Program-made: the position numbers and the translations under genes
Origin: Numidum massiliense
GTDB taxonomy: Bacteria; Bacillota; Bacilli; Thermoactinomycetales; Novibacillaceae
Assembly (NCBI RefSeq): GCF_001375555.1
Contig: NZ_CTDZ01000009.1
Span: forward strand, 1,357,758 to 1,421,757
Reading direction: 5' to 3'
Length of the DNA: 64,000 bases
Shown: piece by piece, positions 44,301-51,710 of the stretch
Numbering within the stretch: the first letter of the stretch is position 1
Layout: every line of letters begins with the position of its first letter
Notes under the pieces: model-generated
Database searches by the model: none
Told to the model about the DNA's origin: nothing
The model's input: only the letters and a program-made list of their open reading frames with translations

Positions 44301-44882
44301 TTCTTCGTCGACCCAGCCAAACCCGTCGTCTACGCCCCACGTCTCTCCCTTTTCCGGATAGAGCGTGTTGACGAGTAAACGGCGATCGGCTAACTCGGGA
44401 CGAAAAATGCCCTGCTCGTCCAATCCGCTTTCATAGTAGGCTCCAAAGTCATTCGTCGGAAACTTGTACCCACTACTCGGATCGACAATTTTCCACGGTT
44501 CATTTACCGGATCGGCTTTATATGGGTAGTTGCCGTATTTGTCAATCTCCCTTCCCGTAATCGGGCTACCTAACTGCTGATTCACCCCGTAGCTACGTGG
44601 AAGCGTTTGTGCGGGGACTGCTTGCCACAAAAAGTCATACCCTTTCGCTAAGTACTTATTCGCTTTTTCCACCGCCCCATCGCGTAAGCTTTTTGCCCAA
44701 TTGTACTTCGCGACATTTTCCCGGGCCGCTGTCACCTTTGCTTCCGTATAAATGGTGCTGCGGGTTTTATCATTCGTTAGCTCTTCTTTTTTCGCCGCGA
44801 TAAGCGTGACGGTGGAACTCGTAAAATATGTTCCTAGTAACAAAGAGATAGTTAACGCAACCGGCGCTAGTTTTCTTAACAC
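41319..44882 (-). CDS. Secreted heparinase II/III-like polysaccharide lyase
   Basis: A product of about 1187 residues with a signal peptide (LRKLAPVALTISLLLGTYF). The first half is an alpha-toroid (YYVHWNLWYGQGTALIHDALRAF, IFGNNGMHQSALAMAAVVLD, NEAAPEYNQLWLQQFL with candidate catalytic Asn/His/Tyr). A small beta-rich carbohydrate-binding-like insert follows (about 590-690), then the heparinase II/III beta domain with SSGHGHRDTLNVGLHAFG (near 725) and WVNNTVSHNTVVVD. Acidic-polysaccharide lyases of this fold cut uronic-acid glycans; the substrate here is unknown. GTG at 44882 is better spaced from GGAGGG than the ATG two codons before. Confidence 0.8.
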   Translation of the reverse strand: MLRKLAPVALTISLLLGTYFTSSTVTLIAAKKEELTNDKTRSTIYTEAKVTAARENVAKYNWAKSLRDGAVEKANKYLAKGYDFLWQAVPAQTLPRSYGVNQQLGSPITGREIDKYGNYPYKADPVNEPWKIVDPSSGYKFPTNDFGAYYESGLDEQGIFRPELADRRLLVNTLYPEKGETWGVDDGFGWVDEEGNRYTFIAYYVHWNLWYGQGTALIHDALRAFRDAYLYTGDVKYARAGSILLDRVADIYPTLDVAQFDKSVYLNSHGGTGLGKAIGSIWETSLVKDLLSAYDAFYPAMDDEQLIAFLREKAAQHQLTNPKDSAQGIRRNIEDGIVRQVFPAVKKAQIFGNNGMHQSALAMAAVVLDTNPETKEWLDFNFQAGTRLTNPYRVTGGNILPTLVNLVDRDGHGNEAAPEYNQLWLQQFLMTADILDDYDRYPVADLYQNVKFRKMFSSMYPLLLSEKYIPSIGDHGKTGAPNINVLKLNEMVKAFEKFGDPIFAQLAYFLNSNRTEGLHGDVFSDHPEAVANGIKAVIDEHGPLNLKSSHLTGYGFTALRDGRGVRDSFGITYPFPQLEVVEQNTDYKFFEDSGTIQLEANDTGAMIQFAIDVPKTDEYEIALLPFKAPSYGIYEIRIDDHLVGEFDFYGERTDDFATIATMTLTEGTHTMTFTGIGKHEAATNYKMGIRNLSLLDREARKERDEMAGKSNTLRDVWTYYGRSSGHGHRDTLNVGLHAFGLDLAPDLGYPEFADANDKHRHQWVNNTVSHNTVVVDKSKQQAQWGGFPHHFSDEEVVKLIDVEAPHVYPQTEQYRRTTAMIKVNESNAYTVDFFRVKGGDDHHFSFHGAEGVVTTDGLNLVEQPTGTYAGPDVAYGERVDSVDGPGYMGSGFHYLANAARDEDPGSRFSADWDVVDTWNVLKKDEDVHLRLTMLGDFDEVALADGVPPQNKPGNPKNLRYLIAHRSGENLDSLFTSVLEPYKGERFIRAITQVPLKVKGKVVSGSEAVAVKVELTNGRVDYIVNSLNPQATYTVDDTFTFKGFFGVYSEKDDRQLHSYLHDGTLLAKKDKPLVRMPYGSLDGKVTNFTKDLSLANEIEVTFDKSALPKQLNLTGAYIYVANDGERNAVYEIKGIKRKKGNRYTLKIGDVTLVRRFVDDEDFAKGYVYDISKGAAFSIPLTKTWSVQK

Positions 44883-45034
44883 CTTCATCCCTCCCGTTTA
44901 TTACCCCTGTTAATAGCCGCATTGTCGCGTGGGGGGGAGTAATCCCTGTCCTTCTCCCCCACCTTGTGCGTTTACTTGAAGACGTGAAATTTTGGTGTAA
45001 AATTGTAACTTTATAGCCAGTATTACGAATTCGT

Positions 45035-46651
45035 TCACTCAAAGTCGGCGATTTCAATGCCTACTTTGCGAATTTGTTCAACGTACGATTGGAACGCTTG
45101 TTTCCCCTCATACTTCGTCATCAATTCTTCGCGGTATTTGGACCAGTTTTTCCCCGACTTTTCGTCAAACACCATTTGTGCATGTCGCTCGTGCATCATC
45201 GTACGAAAGGCAGCCAAATCGAAGCCGTCGGGAGGTGCGACATTCGTACCGATCGATGGAATCAATTTGTACGAATTAATCGTTTCGGCGATTTTGCGAT
45301 CGCGCTCGGTCATACGCGGGTCGATCACTTCCAAACCTAGCACTTCTGGTTCCGGCGGCGTGAAGAAATCGTAAATGTCGAGGAAGTTGCCTTGCTCCAA
45401 AACATCCTCTTGAATTGCTTCTGGAATAAGCGTAATTTTGTTCCCTTCACGGGTGTATTGCTTGCCTTCCACCCCGTAATGCGTCAACAGAAACCCTTCT
45501 TCACTCGCTAGCCAATCCAATATTTCCACTGTTCGTTTAATGTTTTCAGGCCTTTCCTCGGCTGCCGCTTTTGGAAAGACAAAGGGATTACCCGGTAAGT
45601 TCTCTGTCCATACACCTGGCTTGTCTGGAAAGGGGTTAAACGGAACCCATGCGGCGTCGGGTTGGATCGCTTTCGTCTTATTGTGAATGCTATTCGGATT
45701 AGAGTCGAAAAAGCCGTCTAACACACCACTCGCTACGATACCTACTTTTCCTTGTGCCGCTTTGTCAAAATGGGCACTGCCGTCGTTCAAAAACCAATCG
45801 GGATCGACAATCCCTTCGTCCAGCATCGCGATCACGTCATCAATCACTTTCTCGACGCGTAAATCAGTCAACACGTCGATAAACTCTTTATTCTCGATCA
45901 TAATTGCGCCGATTAAATCGTGGTGGATCCATTGTGGAAAGTCAATAGAAACCACACGTCCTCCACCCGACGCTGACATCCCGTACGTATCGTTCTTCCC
46001 GTTTCCGTCTGGGTCTTTAAACGTGAAAGCACGCATGACCTCGATCATTTCGTCGTAATTTTTCGGGATATCCAATTTTAATTTGTCGAGCCAGTCCTTG
46101 CGGATGTAGTACGAGCGGTACACATTTCTGGCGAAGGGAATCGGTGCCCGTACGAAGGAATTGTGAATCGCGTAGCGCTCTAATTCCGTCTCTGTCACCC
46201 ATTTAAAATAGTTTGGCATCGTTTCGGGAGAAACGAAGGGGGTCATGTCACCTAAGATCCCATCAATGGCATACGTCGCGGAACGATTCCCATCTGTTAA
46301 AAACATATCCGGAGCGTCCCCACTAGCGAGTTTGACGTTCGTCTGGTTTTTGAAGTCTTCGCCCCACGGTAAATACTCGATGTTCAACTCGACGTTAAAT
46401 TTCTCTTCAATCGCCTGTTTGACAAAGTCCGCCTTTGCATCAGGTAATACACTCGTCGCCTGATCGACAGCTGTGAACCAGTGTAACGTCAGTTTTTCCC
46501 GCGAATCGCCTTTCCCTTTTTTCCCTTCCTTGTCGCTAGCCGGGTTGTCTGCCGCTGGTGAACACGCGGTAACGACAAGGGCAAGTAAAACAAAAAAGAC
46601 CAACCAACTGTTAAACTTCGTACGAAAAATTCTCTTCTGACCATTTTTCAT
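45035..46651 (-). CDS. Oligosaccharide-binding lipoprotein (LplA-like)
   Basis: A 538-residue family 1 solute-binding protein. The signal peptide ends in LALVVTAC with lipobox Cys about residue 30, followed by a charged linker. LTLHWFTAVDQATSVL, LNIEYLPWGEDFKNQTNVKLASGDAPDMFL and the calcium-loop-like DPDGNGKNDTYGM are typical of the large LplA/YtcQ type binding proteins that serve YesM/YesN-controlled importers. The ATG follows GGGAGGG. It comes after the two permease genes. Confidence 0.87.
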   Translation of the reverse strand: MKNGQKRIFRTKFNSWLVFFVLLALVVTACSPAADNPASDKEGKKGKGDSREKLTLHWFTAVDQATSVLPDAKADFVKQAIEEKFNVELNIEYLPWGEDFKNQTNVKLASGDAPDMFLTDGNRSATYAIDGILGDMTPFVSPETMPNYFKWVTETELERYAIHNSFVRAPIPFARNVYRSYYIRKDWLDKLKLDIPKNYDEMIEVMRAFTFKDPDGNGKNDTYGMSASGGGRVVSIDFPQWIHHDLIGAIMIENKEFIDVLTDLRVEKVIDDVIAMLDEGIVDPDWFLNDGSAHFDKAAQGKVGIVASGVLDGFFDSNPNSIHNKTKAIQPDAAWVPFNPFPDKPGVWTENLPGNPFVFPKAAAEERPENIKRTVEILDWLASEEGFLLTHYGVEGKQYTREGNKITLIPEAIQEDVLEQGNFLDIYDFFTPPEPEVLGLEVIDPRMTERDRKIAETINSYKLIPSIGTNVAPPDGFDLAAFRTMMHERHAQMVFDEKSGKNWSKYREELMTKYEGKQAFQSYVEQIRKVGIEIADFE

Positions 46652-46716
46652 TGTGTAACCCTCCCACTATTATTTTTTCCGCAAAAACCGTCCTGCAACT
46701 AGCCCTTCACCGCACG

Positions 46717-47607
46717 TCAACCTTTAATCGAACCGAGCAAGAAACCTTTAACGAAATACTTTTGCAAAAACGGATACACGATAATGATCGGGGTAATCGT
46801 TACGACAACTGCGGCCATTTTCATCGTTTCCGGGGGCAGTTGCTGAATGAACATCGGATTTTGAATCAGCAACTCCTGGCTCACGTTTTGTGCTTGCACC
46901 ATATTCCGGAGGACGACTTGGATCGGTTGCAACGCCCGATCCGTAATGTACATAATTCCGGCAAAGTACGCATTCCAATGGCTAATACCGTAAAACAAAC
47001 CCATCGTCGCCATTATTGGTTTCGATAACGGCAACACGATACGAAATAGAGTTGCCAAATCGCCGCATCCGTCTACTTTAGAAGCTTCTTCAATTTCATC
47101 CGGCAAATTTTCAAAGAACGTTTTCATGATGAGCATATTGAAAGCGGAAACTAAACCGGGGATGATTAACGCCCACACTGTATTTAAGAGTCCGGTGGCC
47201 CGTACGACGAGATAGAGTGGGATTACCCCCCCAGAAAAGAGCATTGTAAACACGACCGTAAACAGAAAGACGTTGCGGCCGGGCAAGTCTTTTTTCGATA
47301 GCGGATAGGCGAGTAAGGTCGTGACGAGCAGATTTAATAACGTGCCGACCACAGTAATAAAAATCGTCACTTTCAGTGCTTGTAACACAACTTCGCTCTT
47401 AAAAATCGCAGCAAAGCCTTCAAATGTCATTTTTTCGGGGAAAATGACGAACCCCCCATTTTTGAGTACGACGTCGATCGGCGTCACGGACATTACGAAG
47501 ACGTAATAAATCGGGAAAAGTGTCACTAAGGCGAACAACGTCAGTACGATGTATAACGATGCGTCGACGATGCGGTCGCCTTTCGTTTTATGCAGAACAA
47601 AGGACAT
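46717..47607 (-). CDS. Carbohydrate ABC permease (LplC-like)
   Basis: A 296-residue permease with six membrane helices, of the MalG/LplC type. The EAA loop is ENLPDEIEEASKVDGCGDLATLFRIVLPLSKP. ATG with AAGGAGG upstream; it follows the partner permease after 14 bases. The ATPase (MsmX type, usually shared) is not in the window. Confidence 0.9.
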   Translation of the reverse strand: MSFVLHKTKGDRIVDASLYIVLTLFALVTLFPIYYVFVMSVTPIDVVLKNGGFVIFPEKMTFEGFAAIFKSEVVLQALKVTIFITVVGTLLNLLVTTLLAYPLSKKDLPGRNVFLFTVVFTMLFSGGVIPLYLVVRATGLLNTVWALIIPGLVSAFNMLIMKTFFENLPDEIEEASKVDGCGDLATLFRIVLPLSKPIMATMGLFYGISHWNAYFAGIMYITDRALQPIQVVLRNMVQAQNVSQELLIQNPMFIQQLPPETMKMAAVVVTITPIIIVYPFLQKYFVKGFLLGSIKG

Positions 47608-47621
47608 CTATATTTGCCTCC

Positions 47622-48581
47622 TTACCATATGCCGCCACCGAAACGTTTGGCGATGCGGTTGGCACCAATGATTAAGATCAGGCCGATCACTCCTTTAAAT
47701 AAACCGACAGCAGTGGCGATACTGAATTGCAGCTGCTCTAGCCCTCTACGGAATACCCACGTATCGATAATGTCACCGGTTTCATAGACGCGCGAATTGA
47801 GAAAAATGTACACTTGCTCGAAACCGGCGTCCATAATGTGACCGATGCGCAAAACGAGCAGTAAAATAAACACGTTGCGAATCCCCGGAAGCGTAATGTG
47901 CCAAATTTGTCGCCACCTGCTCGCCCCGTCGACGACTGCTGCTTCGTACAGGTGAGGATCGATCGCCGCCAGCGACGCCAAATAAATAATCGCGCCAAAG
48001 CCGGTACTTTTCCACACGTCTGACGAAACTAAAATTGTGCGGAAATATTCTTTCACCGTCAAGAAGTCGATCGTTTGCAAATCGAAGTTCTTAAAAAAGG
48101 TGTTTACTAAGCCGGAATCGGGAGCGAGAAACGCAAACACGAGCGAATAAACAATCACCCACGATAAAAAATACGGTCCATAAGTTATAGTCTGTACGGT
48201 TCGCTTAAACCAGCGCACCCGTATTTCGTTCAAAACGATAGCGAGGAGGACATCCGGAATCATCCCGAACACAATGCGGTAAAAACTAATGATTAGCGTG
48301 TTGCTAATCGTACGGTAAATGTCCGGCGAAGTAAAAATCTCTTTAAAGTGGTTGAATCCTACCCAAGGGCTGCTCCAAACACCTTTGAACAAGTTGTAAT
48401 CTTTAAAGGCAATGATCACGCCGCCCATCGGAATGTAATGGTAGATCAAGAAATATAGTAACCCGGGGAGCATCATGACATAATACCAGCGGTAACGGTA
48501 GACGGTCCGCCAAAGTTGCGCGCGCGCTCGCTTTTTAACGAGTGGTTCAACGGCCGATTTCGTTGCTACGGAATTGGGCAT
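47622..48581 (-). CDS. Sugar ABC permease (LplB-like)
   Basis: A 319-residue permease with six helices, of the MalF/LplB type, including YHYIPMGGVIIAFKDYNLFKG and the EAA loop DPHLYEAAVVDGASRWRQIWHITLPGI. The ATG follows AAAGGGG. It is the first of three importer genes (permease, permease, binding protein). Confidence 0.9.
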   Translation of the reverse strand: MPNSVATKSAVEPLVKKRARAQLWRTVYRYRWYYVMMLPGLLYFLIYHYIPMGGVIIAFKDYNLFKGVWSSPWVGFNHFKEIFTSPDIYRTISNTLIISFYRIVFGMIPDVLLAIVLNEIRVRWFKRTVQTITYGPYFLSWVIVYSLVFAFLAPDSGLVNTFFKNFDLQTIDFLTVKEYFRTILVSSDVWKSTGFGAIIYLASLAAIDPHLYEAAVVDGASRWRQIWHITLPGIRNVFILLLVLRIGHIMDAGFEQVYIFLNSRVYETGDIIDTWVFRRGLEQLQFSIATAVGLFKGVIGLILIIGANRIAKRFGGGIW

Positions 48582-48694
48582 TGTGTAGGATCAACCCCTT
48601 TCTCGTCCAAAATGTGTGCAATACCTACTCTCTTTTTCTACTCTTGAGTCTCTAGTGTTACCCTACATTGTGATTCCTTAGTGCCTCCTATGAG

Positions 48695-49972
48695 CTACAC
48701 TGAAAATGCTCCCTCATTGTGTAAACCGCGATACACTTTGACGATCCCGGTAGCTATTTCCTCCAGATCTTGTGCTGTAAGTAGCGGGCTAATCGGTAAA
48801 AATACGGTTCGCGGGATTAAGTCCTGCGCCCGGGGACACATATCTTCTGTATAACGTACAGGGTGTTTGAACGGATAATTGAACGGAAAGCGGTCGCGTT
48901 CTACCGTCTGTTGCCGGAAGATCTGCGGCGCCATATAAATCGGTTGACCACCGTACAACGTGTAAACTTGAATGTTCTCGGCGTGAAGCGCCTCCGTAAA
49001 GCGTGCGGCTATTCCCGGTGTCGGCAAGATCATGCCTAAGTTTGAACCGATGTCTCCCGCTTGATCAACAATCTTGCGGTACGTTAGCTGCGGAATTTCC
49101 GCAAGGAGCGCTTGCTGGACTGCGTGACAATTTTCTCTCATTTTTTTAACGATATTGTTTAATTTTGCCCACTGCGCGCGTAATACGGCCCCAGATATTT
49201 CGCTCATGCGGTAATTTTGTCCGATAAATGCGTTTGCGCCTTCAGGCGAGTCAATACTGTACCGTTCTTTGTCCCGAAACAGCCCCTGGTCGTGGTAGCG
49301 CACGACGCGATCGAAAGTGTGACTATCCTGAGTGACGACGGCGCCACCTTCACCTGCTGTAATAACTTTGTTCATTTGAAAACTAAAGGTGCCGACATGA
49401 CCGATCGTCCCGGCGTACTTCCCCTTATACATCGTCCCACACGATTGGGCGACATCTTCGATGACGTAAATGCCGCGTGCGTTGGCGAAGGCCATAATCG
49501 GATCCATATCGCACGCATTGCCTAAAATGGGCACGGTAATAATCGCCTTCACTTCGTCGTCAACGACTCGTTCCAGGTCGTTCGGATCGACGTTTAAACT
49601 GTCGTCGACATCGGCGAACACGGGCACGGCATTGGCACAAACGACAGCGCCAGCCGTAGCGATAAACGTATTGGCTGGGACGATCACTTTATCCCCGTAA
49701 CCAATCCCTAACGCCTTCAAGGCGACGATCAACGCAGCTGTTCCCGAAGAGACGCCTAATGCATAAGGCACGCCTAAGTCGCGAGCCATTGTCTCTTCAA
49801 ATTTCCGCACTGCACCTTGCACCTCGGGGCCGTAATAGCGGAACGGCGATTGGGCGAATAACGTTTGCACCGCTAAGTCCACCTCTTCTTTCCCGATGAG
49901 GACTGCCCCGGGATAATTTTCTGGAAGGGATTTCCTCCTTGCCGGTGCACCACCGTCAATGGCTAGTTGCAT
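48695..49972 (-). CDS. DegT/DnrJ/EryC1/StrS aminotransferase 2
   Basis: A 425-residue PLP enzyme. GVSSGTAALIVALKALG, VIEDVAQSCGTMYKGKYAG and the Schiff-base Lys in SFQMNKVITAGEGG are all present. The FSFQxxKxxTxGEGG wording resembles the scyllo-inosose/AHBA-synthase side of the family more than aminotransferase 1 does. It is transcribed between the response regulator and the permeases. Its reaction is unknown, perhaps amination or reverse deamination of a keto-sugar. Confidence 0.87.
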   Translation of the reverse strand: MQLAIDGGAPARRKSLPENYPGAVLIGKEEVDLAVQTLFAQSPFRYYGPEVQGAVRKFEETMARDLGVPYALGVSSGTAALIVALKALGIGYGDKVIVPANTFIATAGAVVCANAVPVFADVDDSLNVDPNDLERVVDDEVKAIITVPILGNACDMDPIMAFANARGIYVIEDVAQSCGTMYKGKYAGTIGHVGTFSFQMNKVITAGEGGAVVTQDSHTFDRVVRYHDQGLFRDKERYSIDSPEGANAFIGQNYRMSEISGAVLRAQWAKLNNIVKKMRENCHAVQQALLAEIPQLTYRKIVDQAGDIGSNLGMILPTPGIAARFTEALHAENIQVYTLYGGQPIYMAPQIFRQQTVERDRFPFNYPFKHPVRYTEDMCPRAQDLIPRTVFLPISPLLTAQDLEEIATGIVKVYRGLHNEGAFSV

Positions 49973-50029
49973 CTTCCATCACCTTCCCACTTTTAATAGT
50001 AGTGAATATTTACTCCCCTTTATTATAGT

Positions 50030-50064
50030 AAAATCACCACCCGCACAAAAAGGTGGTGATTTTA
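50030..50064 (-). terminator. Terminator between the response regulator and aminotransferase 2
   Basis: AAAATCACCACC and GGTGGTGATTTT form a 12-bp stem around ten bases. On the minus strand it is followed by ACTATAATAAAG, which also holds a possible -10 element (TATAAT) for the next gene. Confidence 0.75.
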
Positions 50065-50170
50065 ACGTCCTCGTCTATTTTCTTAACTACATGGGGGCGA
50101 CCGTTTCTTTTTTTGCGCTTAAAGGTGTCTTATTTTGCTCAGTAAATGTGTCGCCTCGACCAATGTTACC

Positions 50171-51373
50171 CTATCGACTACTCGCTTTACGACGAAACTC
50201 ACCCGGAGTGACCTTGAATTGCTTTTTAAACAATTTGATGAAATATTTACTGTTGTGATAGCCGACGTGGCTTGCAATATTATAAACTTGCAGGTCTGTT
50301 TGCACTAATAATCGTTGTGCCTGTTTTAAGCGGTATTCAGTCAAGTAATCGATAAATGTTTTGCTCATCTGTTTGTAAAATAAGCGGCTCAAATAAGAGG
50401 GACTGACGTGTACAACAGCGCCCACCTTTTCTAGCGTCACGTTTTCCATATAATGCTCGTGGAGGTAAGTGAGCGCCTGCTGAATGACGGGATGACGCGC
50501 CGCATTCCGCGCTTCTTGCGCTAACCGTTTCGTTAAGCATACCTTTAATTCGTAATACCGCTTACGCAAATGCCCTAATCGGCACGGTTCGGTTGAATAT
50601 TCACACAGGACGTCTACGCCATTTACATTTTTTCCTTGCCCTCGCGGGCTAGTGAGGTTGGTTACGACTTCCTCTAGATCTTCCTCGGCTAATAGGAGGA
50701 TGCACCCGTCGCTTACCTCGAACAAGTAAATCTGTTCGCCATTCCCGAGTAACTGGCGAACAACTTCCATATCTGGTAAGGTACGGTAAAGCCCTTCGGG
50801 TTGCATACATTTCAGTAAGCCGACATAAAACGGCTGCTTCATCGGATTGTCACTACCGAGTAATTGATCCATTCGGCTTTCTGCAAACCCATTGCGGTCG
50901 CTCAACAATTGCTTAACGACTTTCTCGACCATTAAGCGCTTATTTTCCTGCGCCGTCTGTACAACGATCTCTTCGTAACGTTCAATTTTCCTTTTGTAGC
51001 GAAGGTCTGCGGCAACCTCTTGAAGAGTCTGTACGAGGTCGTCGGGTGAAATAGTCGGCTTATGAATATAGTCGCGAACACCATGCTTCATCGCTTGACG
51101 GACGTAGGCAAAGTCATCGTAACTACTTAACACAATAATTTCACACGGGAGGTGCCGCTTGCGGATTTTCCTGATTAAGGCTAGGCCGTCCATTACCGGC
51201 ATGCGAATGTCTGTTAAGACGATGTCAATCGTCTGCTCCCGTAAAATGTCGAACGCTTCAGCCCCGTGCGTCGCTTCCGCGGCCAAATGAAAGCCGTGTG
51301 CCTCCCAATCGATAAGGGTACGCATACCTGAACGAATGAGGAACTCATCTTCAACTAGTAACACGTTTATCAT
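50171..51373 (-). CDS. YesN-like AraC-family response regulator
   Basis: A 400-residue regulator. The receiver has VEDEFLIRSG and the phospho-acceptor Asp in DIVLTDIRMPVMDG. A variable middle precedes the C-terminal AraC double HTH: TLEKVGAVVHVSPSYLSRLFYKQMSKTFIDYL and VYNIASHVGYHNSKYFIKLFKKQFKVTPGEFRR. Paired with the YesM-like kinase it probably activates the transport and degradation genes downstream. The ATG follows GGGGGAGG. Confidence 0.92.
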   Translation of the reverse strand: MINVLLVEDEFLIRSGMRTLIDWEAHGFHLAAEATHGAEAFDILREQTIDIVLTDIRMPVMDGLALIRKIRKRHLPCEIIVLSSYDDFAYVRQAMKHGVRDYIHKPTISPDDLVQTLQEVAADLRYKRKIERYEEIVVQTAQENKRLMVEKVVKQLLSDRNGFAESRMDQLLGSDNPMKQPFYVGLLKCMQPEGLYRTLPDMEVVRQLLGNGEQIYLFEVSDGCILLLAEEDLEEVVTNLTSPRGQGKNVNGVDVLCEYSTEPCRLGHLRKRYYELKVCLTKRLAQEARNAARHPVIQQALTYLHEHYMENVTLEKVGAVVHVSPSYLSRLFYKQMSKTFIDYLTEYRLKQAQRLLVQTDLQVYNIASHVGYHNSKYFIKLFKKQFKVTPGEFRRKASSR

Positions 51374-51403
51374 AAGGCGATCCTCCCCCGTGTTTTTTCA
51401 TAA

Positions 51404-51625
51404 TCATCCGTTGTTAGTCACTCGTTCCTTACGTCGCTGGCGCTCTGTCTCACGCTCTCGCTCGGTGATACGGTACATGGCATCGCCGACTGTTTTCCAC
51501 GTTAACTCCGGGTTTTCGGCGCGATAGTCGTTCCCTTCCGAGCCACGGTACCCCCACACGAGATTAGTCTCGACGAATACATTTTTTACAGACGTGGCAA
51601 CGCTTACATATTTATGCGGTTACAT
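51404..51625 (-). pseudogene. Unidentified coding remnant between yesM- and yesN-like genes
   Basis: An open minus-strand frame of about 74 codons without a proper start reads YVSVATSVKNVFVETNLVWG, then YRGSEGNDYRAENPELTWKT and VGDAMYRITE, ending in a highly charged RERETERQRRKE segment and TGA at 51404. Composition and periodicity look like real protein, but I do not recognise the family. It may be the 3' end of a lost gene, or the C-terminus of one with a non-standard start. Confidence 0.4.
51595..51608 (-). promoter_or_regulatory. cre-like site (CcpA)
   Basis: On the minus strand TGTAAGCGTTGCCA matches the consensus TGWAANCGNTNWCA at all but one position. It lies about 40 bases downstream of a promoter, a position where CcpA acts as a roadblock. 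Confidence 0.6.
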
Positions 51626-51641
51626 GGCAGGGTAGTTAATT

Positions 51642-51669
51642 ACTATATCACGCTATAGTGAATCGTCAA
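51642..51669 (-). promoter_or_regulatory. Promoter upstream of the YesN-like gene
   Basis: On the minus strand TTGACG, 16-base spacer, TATAGT. It reads toward the remnant and the response-regulator gene. Confidence 0.6.
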
Positions 51670-51710
51670 TACAATATACGCTACCTTCTCATTAATCACA
51701 TATTAAAGAC

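Noticed and set aside
38040-49972. The two DegT-type genes as a duplicated pair from recent copying
   Set aside because: Their active-site loops and lengths differ clearly, so they are old paralogues with likely separate functions.
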